NCBI GenBank assembly: GCA_017964755.1
Contig: JAGCRI010000178.1
Span: 1-27,342 of the forward strand
Reading direction: 5' to 3'
Source: Bacteroidales bacterium
Lineage (GTDB): Bacteria; Bacteroidota; Bacteroidia; Bacteroidales; WCHB1-69
DNA length: 27,342 bases
Shown: one piece after another, positions 8,720 to 16,172 of the stretch
Numbering within the stretch: position 1 is the first letter of the stretch
Layout of the letters: each line of letters begins with the position of its first letter
Translations under genes and position numbers: made by a program
Notes under the pieces: model-generated
Database searches by the model: none
What the model was told of the DNA's origin: nothing
The model's input: the letters and a program-made list of their open reading frames with translations, nothing else

Positions 8720-9874
8720 ATGAATTTTTTAGAGAAGTGGAGCGATAAATTAAGCGGATATTTTGAGAAGGGTAAACCGTTGCACCCGTTCCAAGCCTTT
8801 TTCAACGCCGCCGACACCTTTTTTCTGACGCCGAAAACCATCACACGCACAGGCAGCCATATCCGCGATGCCGTTGACATGAAGCGGATTATGATAACCG
8901 TTATGATTGCCCTTGTGCCGGCTTTGCTGTTTGGATTATGGAATATTGGCTATCAGCACTTTAGGTCAATAGGTGAAACGGCTACACTATGGCAGTCGTT
9001 CTGGTACGGCTTCCTCAAATGGCTGCCGCTCGTCATTGTGGTTTATGTCAGCGGGCTAACGGTTGAGGTCGCTTTTGCGCAGCACCGCGGGCACAATGTG
9101 GCTGAGGGCTTTTTTGTTACAGGTTTTATCCTTCCGCTGATTCTTCCGCCCGATATTCCGCTTTGGATTGTAGCCGTTGCAACCGTTTTCGCAGTTTTGT
9201 TCGGCAAGGAGGTCTTTGGCGGCACAGGATATAACTTCCTCAATCCTGCGCTGCTTGCACGCGCTTTCATCTTCTTCGCCTATCCTTCAACAATATCCGG
9301 CAATAGCGTTTGGATAGCGGAAGCAGGTGATGCGGTTACTGGCGCGACCCCACTTGGAATCATCAATTCACAGTCAGTCAGCCAGATGCCTTCTGTTATG
9401 GATATGTTTGTCGGCACGGTTCCGGGCTGCATTGGCGAGACTTCAAAAATTGCGATACTGATTGGTGCGGCAATTCTGCTTGTAACTCAGGTGGCGAGTT
9501 GGAAAATAATGTTCACGACTATAATCGGCGGCTATTTGACCGCTGCGTTGCTTAACTATGCAGGCTTCGGCGGCAGCTTTGCCGTCCCTGCTTACGAGCA
9601 CCTGCTCATGGGCGGCTTCCTTTTCGGTGCAGTCTTCATGGCAACCGACCCCGTAACCGCAACGCACACGCAGACAGGGAAATACATCTACGGATTTTTA
9701 ATCGGCGTTCTCGCAATGGTTATCCGTATTGCCGGTCAGGGCTATGTTGAGGGCATTATGCTCAGCATTTTGCTGATGAACATATTCGCCCCGCTGATTG
9801 ACTATTGTGTTGTGAGGGCAAACATACGCAGACGCAAAAAAAGAATGGCTACATCCGGTAAAGTCCGAATATAG
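8720..9874 (+). CDS. nqrB: Na+-translocating NADH:quinone reductase subunit B
   Basis: Integral membrane subunit of Na+-NQR (NqrB/RnfD family) that carries covalent FMN. The protein is 384 residues with about ten hydrophobic segments. The flavinylation motif is present as TGAT with the acceptor threonine at about residue 210, equivalent to the SGAT site of characterised NqrB. The N-terminal KTITRTGSHIRDAVDMKR and the C-terminal EGIMLSILLMNIFAPLIDY blocks are typical. It starts ten bases after nqrA. In most genomes nqrC follows at once; here the next gene is a convergent rubrerythrin whose stop codon lies 27 bases away, so the remaining subunits nqrC-F are not in this window. Confidence 0.95.
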   Translation: MNFLEKWSDKLSGYFEKGKPLHPFQAFFNAADTFFLTPKTITRTGSHIRDAVDMKRIMITVMIALVPALLFGLWNIGYQHFRSIGETATLWQSFWYGFLKWLPLVIVVYVSGLTVEVAFAQHRGHNVAEGFFVTGFILPLILPPDIPLWIVAVATVFAVLFGKEVFGGTGYNFLNPALLARAFIFFAYPSTISGNSVWIAEAGDAVTGATPLGIINSQSVSQMPSVMDMFVGTVPGCIGETSKIAILIGAAILLVTQVASWKIMFTTIIGGYLTAALLNYAGFGGSFAVPAYEHLLMGGFLFGAVFMATDPVTATHTQTGKYIYGFLIGVLAMVIRIAGQGYVEGIMLSILLMNIFAPLIDYCVVRANIRRRKKRMATSGKVRI

Positions 9875-9901
9875 CCATTAAAAGATATAATAACAGATTT
9901 C

Positions 9902-10450
9902 CTATTTCTTGAAATATCTGTTGAACAGTCCTTCGAAGCCCTTGCCGTGGCGTGCCTCGTCTTTTGCCATCTCGTGAACGGTATCGTGGATAGCGTCAAG
10001 ATTCTGTTCTTTTGCTATACGGGCTATACGCATTTTGTCTTCGCATGCGCCAGCCTCGGCGTTCATCCTCTTTTCAAGGTTTGTCTTTGTATCCCAAACC
10101 ACTTCGCCGAGCAATTCTGCGAACTTGGCGCAATGTTCGGCTTCCTCCCAAGCATAGCGTTTGAAAGCCTCGGCAATTTCCGGATAGCCTTCGCGGTCAG
10201 CCTGGCGGCTCATTGCCAGATACATGCCAACTTCGGTTGCCTCGCCCATGAAATGCGCATTGAGGTCTTTCTTCATCTCCTCGCTGCAATCCTTAGCGAT
10301 TCCAATAACATGTTCTGTAACAAAATTCAACTTAGTGTCTTCCAACAATTTGAACTTGCTTGCCGGCTGTTTGCACTGTGGGCAGAACTCAGGTGGTGTA
10401 TCCCCTTCATGCACATAACCGCATACTGTACAAATAAATCTTTTTTTCAT
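9902..10450 (-). CDS. Reverse rubrerythrin (N-terminal rubredoxin plus diiron domain)
   Basis: Non-heme iron protein that reduces hydrogen peroxide (and possibly oxygen) with electrons from NADH-linked partners in anaerobes. The domain order is reversed relative to classical rubrerythrin: a rubredoxin-type FeS4 site comes first (Cys7, Cys10, Cys23, Cys26 in ICTVCGY and FCPQCKQ), followed by a ferritin-like four-helix domain with carboxylate/His ligands visible in FMGEATEVGMY, YAWEEAEHCAKFAELL and EMAKDEARHGKGF. At 182 residues it is complete. Its start lies 51 bases after the stop of the nucleoid-associated protein gene, so it could be read from the same transcript or from its own promoter; I see no clean -7 box in the gap. 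Confidence 0.93.
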   Translation of the reverse strand: MKKRFICTVCGYVHEGDTPPEFCPQCKQPASKFKLLEDTKLNFVTEHVIGIAKDCSEEMKKDLNAHFMGEATEVGMYLAMSRQADREGYPEIAEAFKRYAWEEAEHCAKFAELLGEVVWDTKTNLEKRMNAEAGACEDKMRIARIAKEQNLDAIHDTVHEMAKDEARHGKGFEGLFNRYFKK

Positions 10451-10501
10451 AATTTTAATTTTTTGTTTTAAGTTATAATAATTGCAAATTCTTTTATGAT
10501 A

Positions 10502-11545
10502 TTAACTTTCCTCGTTATAATATACTTTATAGAACTTTCCTTTGGCATCCTGTCCCTGCTCCATCATATCGGTATTACCATGCACATAAATATGGAAATT
10601 CTTATCCAACTTTATAACACTCTTGAACCGGCGTGACTGTTTTTTGAGAGCGGGCGCTGAAATGTTAAAGTTTTCGGAGAGCTCAATATCATTCTCCTCT
10701 TCATAATTATCCTTATACTGATGGAAATACTCTATAAGTTTTGGTTCCTGTATCACCTCTTTGGTAAAAGAATCCATATCAAAAGTCTCCTTTTCCTTAA
10801 AGAACTGAACCGACTTGTTCAGCAGATCTGCCTGATCCGCTCTGCTGACTTTAACATCTTCAGCAAAAGGCAACTCCTTGACAATGAAGTTCTTATATAA
10901 AGCAAGAGTATTTTCGGTATTGTAATACTCATCTTTTCGGGGTTGTATATGCAGGAAATCGTCTGTCCAATACTGGGCGTCAAGGCCTTTGTTTGTGGTA
11001 TCAACGACAGCCACCACATAACCATTGTCTTTTTCTGTATTGAAAATAAGGCAACCTTTATCCAGCTTGTTCGTGTTAATTCCTGTTTCGCTTTCGAGTT
11101 CAATTTCACCTTGGTTGTCACGAACTTTCAGGAATGTATCCTTATTTTCCGACTTGAAGAGTCCTATTGCATCGGCAAGGGTATCATCGAGCTGGCAATC
11201 CTTGAAATAGACCATATAAAACTCGCCGCCTTTGATTTTCGGGTGGTTGCTCTGCTCGTAAAGATGTTTTGCAAGGGCTACAGATTTATCGTAAAACTCG
11301 TTTTTATCTTCAAAAATAGAAGAAATCAGCCCATAAACGACATTAAACTGTATGCCGCTTTCATGAAAGAAATTATTGTATTCATCTGATTTAAAATGAG
11401 ATAAGAAATAACTTGTAAGAATATCCTTCATCTCATCATTAACCGGAGAGCAATGTTTCGACAATTGGTAGCCGTCTCCTGATGTTTTGTTCCCCACTTT
11501 ATGAATAACCACCTCTTCAATGGTAGTGTTATTGAATAAGAGCAT
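10502..11545 (-). CDS. 37-kDa nucleoid-associated protein (NdpA/YejK family)
   Basis: Member of the NdpA/YejK family, abundant proteins that associate with the bacterial nucleoid; their exact job is unclear. The 347-residue length is right for the family. The N-terminal block (TTIEEVVIHKVGNKTSGDG), the central lysine/glutamate-rich stretch with KGCLIFNTEKDNGYVVAVVDTT, the QYWTDDFLHIQP segment, and the C-terminal FKSVIKLDKNFHIYVHG are all features of the family in Bacteroidetes. It begins 26 bases after the end of the small membrane-protein gene at 11572 on the same strand, so it probably belongs to that transcript. Confidence 0.85.
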   Translation of the reverse strand: MLLFNNTTIEEVVIHKVGNKTSGDGYQLSKHCSPVNDEMKDILTSYFLSHFKSDEYNNFFHESGIQFNVVYGLISSIFEDKNEFYDKSVALAKHLYEQSNHPKIKGGEFYMVYFKDCQLDDTLADAIGLFKSENKDTFLKVRDNQGEIELESETGINTNKLDKGCLIFNTEKDNGYVVAVVDTTNKGLDAQYWTDDFLHIQPRKDEYYNTENTLALYKNFIVKELPFAEDVKVSRADQADLLNKSVQFFKEKETFDMDSFTKEVIQEPKLIEYFHQYKDNYEEENDIELSENFNISAPALKKQSRRFKSVIKLDKNFHIYVHGNTDMMEQGQDAKGKFYKVYYNEES

Positions 11546-11571
11546 TGTTTAAAAATTAAAAGGTTAGAAGA

Positions 11572-11814
11572 TTATTTTTTAGAAAAGAGTTTCAGTAGGA
11601 AGGAGCCCACTCCAAGCCCGACAGGAAGCACGTTTGTGACGAAGCCGAGTCCTTTCCTCAATTTTGAGACTATACTCCACGCCGAACGGATATTTTTCCA
11701 GTCATCGCCAATGGTCTTTTCGTGGGAAGATATAAGCTTGCCCAACGCCTTTTTCTCAGCCGCGATCTCTTCAATAGATGTCAATTTGCTATATCTTGCA
11801 GTCCTACTGTTCAT
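11572..11814 (-). CDS. Small protein with C-terminal hydrophobic segment (YqjK-like position)
   Basis: An 80-residue protein from the ATG at 11814 (MNSRTARYSKL). An earlier in-frame ATG at 11844 lies well inside the upstream gene and is less likely. The first two thirds are charged and helical (SIEEIAAEKKALGKLISSHEK), with coiled-coil character. The end is a hydrophobic segment (FVTNVLPVGLGVGSFLLKLF) followed by SKK, suggesting a tail anchor in the inner membrane. It overlaps the preceding holin-like gene by 11 bases, so translation is probably coupled. By position and size it resembles YqjK of the E. coli yqjD-yqjE-yqjK cluster, but I cannot show homology. Confidence 0.75.
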   Translation of the reverse strand: MNSRTARYSKLTSIEEIAAEKKALGKLISSHEKTIGDDWKNIRSAWSIVSKLRKGLGFVTNVLPVGLGVGSFLLKLFSKK

Positions 11815-12190
11815 CTGACTTCTCCTCCTCATTTGAAAAATCATTGAAAAAGATTCCGCTGAATTTCTTAATCATTGGGTTAAGGAATAATTTTTTCCTC
11901 AACATGAAGAAGACCACGAAAAGAATTATAAAAAATACGCCAAGGATAAGGAAGCCCGGTATCATTGAGTTGAAGTACGACTGCATCCAGTGGACGAAAG
12001 CCATCGAGAAATAGATGAAAGCTGTCATTATCAAGAAGATACCGACTATCACGACAGCAAGATAAGAGACTATCTGCGACAATTTCTCAACGAGATTGAG
12101 CCGCAGCATATCCAATTGCAGCTCAACATACTTTTGTACATCCTTGACAAATTTCAGATATTTGTCGTCTTGAGGTTTTTCGGGTTCCAT
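11804..12190 (-). CDS. Holin-X-like (DUF1469/YqjE type) two-helix membrane protein
   Basis: A 128-residue protein beginning MEPEKPQDDKYLKFVKDVQKYVELQ, a charged amphipathic helix, followed by two hydrophobic segments at about residues 38-68 (IVSYLAVVIVGIFLIMTAFI) and 76-98 (MIPGFLILGVFFIILFVVFF), then a basic/acidic tail. This layout matches the 'phage holin family' (putative Actinobacterial Holin-X, DUF1469, YqjE) commonly found in bacterial chromosomes without any phage. The name reflects similarity in shape; lysis activity is not implied. It starts one base after the ytxH-type gene stop and overlaps the next gene by 11 bases. Confidence 0.8.
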   Translation of the reverse strand: MEPEKPQDDKYLKFVKDVQKYVELQLDMLRLNLVEKLSQIVSYLAVVIVGIFLIMTAFIYFSMAFVHWMQSYFNSMIPGFLILGVFFIILFVVFFMLRKKLFLNPMIKKFSGIFFNDFSNEEEKSDEQ

Positions 12191-12191
12191 A

Positions 12192-12440
12192 TTACATTTC
12201 AGCAGTTACAGCTTCCTGAGCCTCAGGTTCTGCGGTCTCATTCTGTTTTCCGCCGATTTTATCCTTCAGCATATTAATGAATTCGTCGAGTTCCTCTCTT
12301 GTAAGGTTAATACCTTTTTCTTTGAGTTTCTCAGCAATTTTCTTACGGGTTTCGCTGCCTTTGTCAGGTGCAAGGAGAAGGGCTATAATGGCACCAGCCG
12401 CAAGCCCGCCTAAAAATGAAAAGAGATGTCTGTAATCCAT
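12192..12440 (-). CDS. YtxH domain protein
   Basis: An 82-residue protein with the standard YtxH layout: a short N-terminal segment followed by a glycine-rich hydrophobic stretch (FSFLGGLAAGAIIALLLAPD) and the signature APDKGSETRKKIAEKLKEKG, then an acidic helix and tail. Proteins of this family are membrane-associated and often induced by general stress; the precise function is not known. It is the first gene of a tightly packed minus-strand cluster with the holin-like and small tail-anchored proteins. A TACATTTG -7 box (minus strand) lies about 20 bases before the start. Confidence 0.88.
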   Translation of the reverse strand: MDYRHLFSFLGGLAAGAIIALLLAPDKGSETRKKIAEKLKEKGINLTREELDEFINMLKDKIGGKQNETAEPEAQEAVTAEM

Positions 12441-12460
12441 AATACAATAATTTTAGGTTG

Positions 12461-12468
12461 CAAATGTA
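12461..12468 (-). promoter_or_regulatory. -7 box upstream of the ytxH cluster
   Basis: On the minus strand the sequence reads TACATTTG, matching TAnnTTTG, and would place the transcript start about 15 bases before the ATG at 12440. No clear -33 TTG is seen at the usual distance. Confidence 0.45.
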
Positions 12469-12540
12469 CTATTTTTTTTCAAACTGCAGATAAAAAAAAC
12501 AGCTATTGAGAAAAAACGGCGGCAATATCAAAAAAAAGTG

Positions 12541-12548
12541 TATCTTTG
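12541..12548 (+). promoter_or_regulatory. -7 box upstream of the tRNA pair
   Basis: TATCTTTG matches TAnnTTTG and ends 31 bases before the 5' end of tRNA-Leu, a reasonable leader. The nearest TTG upstream (12506-12508) is farther than the normal 19-21 bases, so the -33 element is not identified. Confidence 0.5.
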
Positions 12549-12579
12549 CAGCCGAATTTCAAACGTTATTTGAAAGGTT

Positions 12580-12663
12580 GCCGAAGTGGTGGAATGGTAG
12601 ACACGAGGGACTTAAAATCCCTTGCCCATTGCGGGCGTGCGGGTTCAAGTCCCGCCTTCGGTA
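12580..12663 (+). tRNA. tRNA-Leu (anticodon TAA)
   Basis: A class II tRNA of 84 bases. The acceptor stem GCCGAAG pairs with CTTCGGT (one G-U), with discriminator A. The anticodon arm is AGGGA-CTTAAAA-TCCCT, giving anticodon TAA at 12613-12615. A long variable arm (GCCC-ATTGC-GGGC) is typical of leucine tRNAs, and the T arm is GCGGG-TTCAAGT-CCCGC. The 3' CCA is not encoded, so it must be added by the CCA-adding enzyme. Confidence 0.97.
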
Positions 12664-12668
12664 CGCAA

Positions 12669-12741
<73 letters not shown>

Positions 12742-12749
12742 CTTCTGTT

Positions 12750-12780
12750 GAGACGCAATGAATTGCGTCTCTTTTTTTTT
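12750..12780 (+). terminator. Intrinsic terminator of the tRNA pair
   Basis: A perfect nine-base-pair hairpin (GAGACGCAA, loop TGAA, TTGCGTCTC) is followed directly by nine T residues, beginning nine bases after tRNA-Gly. It separates the tRNA transcript from the downstream exported-protein gene. Confidence 0.93.
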
Positions 12781-12871
12781 GACAGAAAATCAACAAATCA
12801 GGTGGCATCTAAAATTTCCGTTTCCCGATCTTGAAGTTATAGCCAAATGTAATGTTTTAAAAATTTTCATT

Positions 12872-12879
12872 TATTTTTG
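12872..12879 (+). promoter_or_regulatory. -7 box upstream of the propeller-YiiX gene
   Basis: TATTTTTG matches TAnnTTTG and is followed by a leader of about 95 bases before the ATG at 12980. The same TTATTTTTGC string occurs before the M28 peptidase gene and, shifted, before the DUF721 gene. A -33 TTG is not evident. Confidence 0.5.
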
Positions 12880-12979
12880 CATTGGGGAAAGAATAAAAAA
12901 CTGATTTTTTTGCCTTTTCTATAGTTGCAAAAAGATATTTTCAAATAATTGAAGAGACAATATTTTAATGACCGCATAC

Positions 12980-15352
12980 ATGAAAAAGCTAACCATTATC
13001 ATCATAATCCTTCTGTTGGCCAATGCCGCTGAAGCACAGGAACGAGACAGGCTATCGGAACTTGATGTGGTGTGCAGAAACGAATTTGTAACTTACACTT
13101 CTGTAGCCCCTGACGGCTCACTCTGGATGGCAACTCATTGTGGAGAAATCTACCGGGCTGACAACATCCATTCACCGTGGCATATCCTAAAAGAGGGGGA
13201 ACTGGGCGGTAATAGAGATGAGACCTTTGAGAACATAGTAGCCTTTGACCACGACACAGCAGTCATCGTGGGCAACATGTGGGGCAATTATTTCAAACGA
13301 ACCACATCGGGAGGCAAAACTTGGGACAAAGTCAATTACAGTAACAAACGGGGATTTCCCGAATGGTTCCATCCTGTCTGGCGTGGTCAAAATGGGAATA
13401 TGTGGACAGGCTCACAAGACGGATATTTGGCCTTCAGCAGCGACGGCGGGCGCACATTCAAAGTGCTACGCGACACAGCATTCGACCACAAAGCAGACAT
13501 AAGGGACATCTACATGCTCTCGTCTGACAGCGGTTGGATTGCCGTTCGAAACAACGGGCTATACAGCACCTCCGACAACTGGCACACATACAACCGTTTG
13601 TCCACACCAAACCAAAAAGGCGTAAGTCGCGTGCGTCCATGGAAAAACCACCTGATAGTGACACAAGGTCGCAAAAGTTATTACACTCCTGTTGACGGAG
13701 ATGGCCGCTGGCAACGCACCCCGCTAACACTATTGGACTTTGAGGTGGACACATCCACGGGACTGATGTGGGCGATTGACGAAAACAACCAAGTGATACT
13801 GATGGAGGAGATTGACAAGTGGCAGACGATGGAAGTGAGTGCCTTGTTCATAATCGGAGTACACGATGGACGCCTCTATTGCAGAATCAACGGAGGGGTT
13901 ATGCGTGTTGGGAGAGACGGTGTGGTGGACAACTGCCCATTCCTCACTGCTAAGCAGAGCATCAAAAATCCGGCAAAAACTTTCATCCACGGGGATATTA
14001 GCTGGGGCTACGATGAAAAAAGTGTCTATCTGCATGATAACAAAAGCTGGTACCGTGTGGCACGTCCGCTCAACATTGCCAGCGCGCTACCTGACCCCAA
14101 CCGCAAAGACCGTATCATTATCATGACTTATTCGGGGGAGAATTTCAGCATCGATACTGCCGGCAAAATAGAATCTTACATCGCCCAACAGCCGCTTGCC
14201 TCTTTCGTCAAACCCGGATTGCAGAGTCTGAGCATCACGACATACACCACTTTAGGACATGGTGTTTGTAAAGAATACATCTGTTTTCAACGCATTGGCG
14301 ACATCATGGTTGAAAAATCCAGAACTGAATCTCGCAAGAAAATTCAAGAAAGCTACGACCCTCATCTCAGCAACGGTCCTGTGAGAATGACCTCAACTTT
14401 TGCCACCGAGGACGATTCCGACATACGTCAACTGCCTGTAGCCTCCATAGAAAAAGCCTTGATAACACTCGGCGAACGCTACGCTGTTTTCCCGTCTCCT
14501 CTTGATTTTGGTCTGAACGACACTATGCTGGATATACACAAGGTCTATGCCGAAAGGAGCAGTTATAGCACCAATAAGTTCGGCTATAAAATAACCCTCG
14601 TTAACCAGGCAGGCGACAGCCTCACAGCTTTTGGGCAAACTTCCGCCTACCTCGACCTCGGCGGAAGCACACACTACCCATGGCTTCTGCCAATGGTTGT
14701 AAAATGGCGTGAAGCGGAGTTCCAGACATACCAGCCCATCCTGTGGCAAGTTCTGCGCGAGGCTATGCCGGATAATATGCAATTACGCGGCTATCTCGAC
14801 AACAGCACCCTGCATCCGAGATACACCCTGCAAACTGGCGACCTGTTGTTCTTAAACACAAACAAGTCGGACATGGAACAGGCCATCACCGCCAGCACGG
14901 GTGAATACACGCATGTGGCGCTGGTGGAACGCGACAGCGCCGATGATGTATGGATAATCGAAGCTTTGCCAAAGAAGGGTGTAAGGCGCATATCATTCAG
15001 CCAATACGAAAGAGAGTACAGCATAAGATTTTTCATGGGCTCTTTCGACACTTACCGACTCACAGTACCCTTCAACACCGCTGCTGTCATCGCCCGTGCA
15101 AAGAGCCTCATCGGAAAACCATACGACAATGCTTTCCTTCCCGACAACGATGCCTACTATTGCTCGGAACTTATCGAAGTGGCCTTCGATGGTCTTTTCC
15201 CGTCAAAGCCCATGAACTGGCGCGACTCAGACGGCAACCTGCCAGAATATTGGAAAAAGCACTTTAAAAAACTCGGCATCCCCGTTCCCGAAGGCGTACC
15301 CGGCACTAATCCCACCGACCTGAGTAAGTCACCTCTACTGAAAAAGTTGTAG
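12980..15352 (+). CDS. Exported BNR-propeller protein with C-terminal YiiX-type permuted papain-fold hydrolase
   Basis: From the ATG at 12980 the protein is 790 residues; an in-frame ATG four codons upstream is possible, but 12980 gives a standard signal peptide (MKKLTIIIIILLLANAAEAQ). About residues 25-330 look like a beta-propeller: Asp-box-like repeats occur at 108-115 (TTSGGKTW), 153-160 (SSDGGRTF) and near 200 (STSDNWHTY). A middle region of about 250 residues is unassigned. Residues from about 610 onward match the YiiX/YebB-like permuted NlpC/P60-papain family: TGDLLFLNT, then the putative catalytic His645 in GEYTHVALVE, then IGKPYDNAFLPDN and the putative nucleophile Cys728 in YYCSELIEVAF. 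The His-before-Cys order is the permuted arrangement. The mature protein is likely periplasmic or surface-bound; the substrate is unknown. Confidence 0.85.
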   Translation: MKKLTIIIIILLLANAAEAQERDRLSELDVVCRNEFVTYTSVAPDGSLWMATHCGEIYRADNIHSPWHILKEGELGGNRDETFENIVAFDHDTAVIVGNMWGNYFKRTTSGGKTWDKVNYSNKRGFPEWFHPVWRGQNGNMWTGSQDGYLAFSSDGGRTFKVLRDTAFDHKADIRDIYMLSSDSGWIAVRNNGLYSTSDNWHTYNRLSTPNQKGVSRVRPWKNHLIVTQGRKSYYTPVDGDGRWQRTPLTLLDFEVDTSTGLMWAIDENNQVILMEEIDKWQTMEVSALFIIGVHDGRLYCRINGGVMRVGRDGVVDNCPFLTAKQSIKNPAKTFIHGDISWGYDEKSVYLHDNKSWYRVARPLNIASALPDPNRKDRIIIMTYSGENFSIDTAGKIESYIAQQPLASFVKPGLQSLSITTYTTLGHGVCKEYICFQRIGDIMVEKSRTESRKKIQESYDPHLSNGPVRMTSTFATEDDSDIRQLPVASIEKALITLGERYAVFPSPLDFGLNDTMLDIHKVYAERSSYSTNKFGYKITLVNQAGDSLTAFGQTSAYLDLGGSTHYPWLLPMVVKWREAEFQTYQPILWQVLREAMPDNMQLRGYLDNSTLHPRYTLQTGDLLFLNTNKSDMEQAITASTGEYTHVALVERDSADDVWIIEALPKKGVRRISFSQYEREYSIRFFMGSFDTYRLTVPFNTAAVIARAKSLIGKPYDNAFLPDNDAYYCSELIEVAFDGLFPSKPMNWRDSDGNLPEYWKKHFKKLGIPVPEGVPGTNPTDLSKSPLLKKL

Positions 15353-15403
15353 TACCAAGTTTTTTTGAATCATTGAAAATCACATCAACTTGCCGACAAT
15401 AAT

Positions 15404-15437
15404 AAAAAAAAAGCAAATCCCGAAGAATTTGCTTTTT
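15404..15437 (-). terminator. Terminator between convergent genes
   Basis: An eleven-base-pair hairpin (AAAAAGCAAAT, eight-base loop, ATTTGCTTTTT) sits between the propeller-YiiX gene and the convergent DUF975 gene. On the minus strand it runs into a stretch of nine T, on the plus strand only five, so it should end mainly the DUF975 transcript and may act weakly in the other direction. Confidence 0.75.
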
Positions 15438-15460
15438 CCCGGACGAATTTGTATTTACAA

Positions 15461-16120
15461 CTATTCTATCTCAGCTCTAACTGTTTCTCCTTCTTCACCA
15501 CCGACTTGTTCCTGCATTTTCAGTTCCTCATAAAATTTTGCGCGTGAAGTATACATATATGGTGTAACCCAAAGCATACCTACACCTAAAGTAAGAATCG
15601 AAAGTAAAATCCATCCTATGAAACTCAAGTCAAGGAGGAAAAGATCCAACTTGTGCCCATACATCATCTTCATACTACGATTAATACATTCCTCGGCAGA
15701 TAATTCAGGGTTATCGTATGAAATGTAATAAGTCATAGCGTATGCATAAGCCTTAATAATTCCAGGGATAATGAACAACAAAAACCACAGGAACTGATAC
15801 ACAAATGCCAGCAAAACTACAGACAAGGTCTTGCCATAATCTTCAAAACCATAAAACAGATATTTGGTAAGGCTTTCGTCCCTGTCATTCCTAATGAAAC
15901 GAAGGAAATAGAGCAAAAAACCGAAACCCATTGGCAGCAATACCAAAAGTGATATAATAAATTCAACTGAAGCTTTTGCGCCACCTTTACTTAACAAATT
16001 TGACACGGCTGAAACGACAACGCCAAAACCGACATAAACTAACGTTATCAGGACCGGATTTGTCCAATTGCCTTTCAATTCTTCGCGGGCCGCTGCCCTG
16101 ATTTCTCTAATTTTCATCAT
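15461..16120 (-). CDS. DUF975 family integral membrane protein
   Basis: A 219-residue membrane protein with about five hydrophobic segments. The N terminus (KIREIRAAAREELKGNW) is the typical DUF975 opening, and the block FIIPGIIKAYAYAMTYYI followed by NPELSAEECINRSMKMMYGHK is the strongest family signature (the conserved poly-hydrophobic PGIIKAY and the helix with INRSMKMM-GHK). The C terminus is short and acidic. The function of the family is unknown. It lies 52 bases downstream of the CNNM-domain gene on the same strand and ends at a good terminator. Two consecutive ATG codons make the start uncertain by one residue. Confidence 0.85.
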   Translation of the reverse strand: MMKIREIRAAAREELKGNWTNPVLITLVYVGFGVVVSAVSNLLSKGGAKASVEFIISLLVLLPMGFGFLLYFLRFIRNDRDESLTKYLFYGFEDYGKTLSVVLLAFVYQFLWFLLFIIPGIIKAYAYAMTYYISYDNPELSAEECINRSMKMMYGHKLDLFLLDLSFIGWILLSILTLGVGMLWVTPYMYTSRAKFYEELKMQEQVGGEEGETVRAEIE

Positions 16121-16172
16121 AATTGATATGTTTTTTAAAGTTTATAATATATGTTTATAAAAAAACGAAATT

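Noticed and set aside
9844..9879. Hairpin AATGGCTA/TAGCCATT at the end of nqrB as a terminator
   Set aside because: The loop is long, there is no T-run on either strand, and the stem includes the nqrB stop codon; it may be chance.
9947..10471. 174-codon plus-strand open frame opposite rubrerythrin
   Set aside because: It is antisense to a clearly conserved gene and shows no family features; its openness follows from the codon use of the real gene.
11804..12190. Holin-like gene as evidence of a prophage
   Set aside because: No other phage gene is near, and this holin-X/YqjE type is common in chromosomes next to YtxH or DUF883 proteins.
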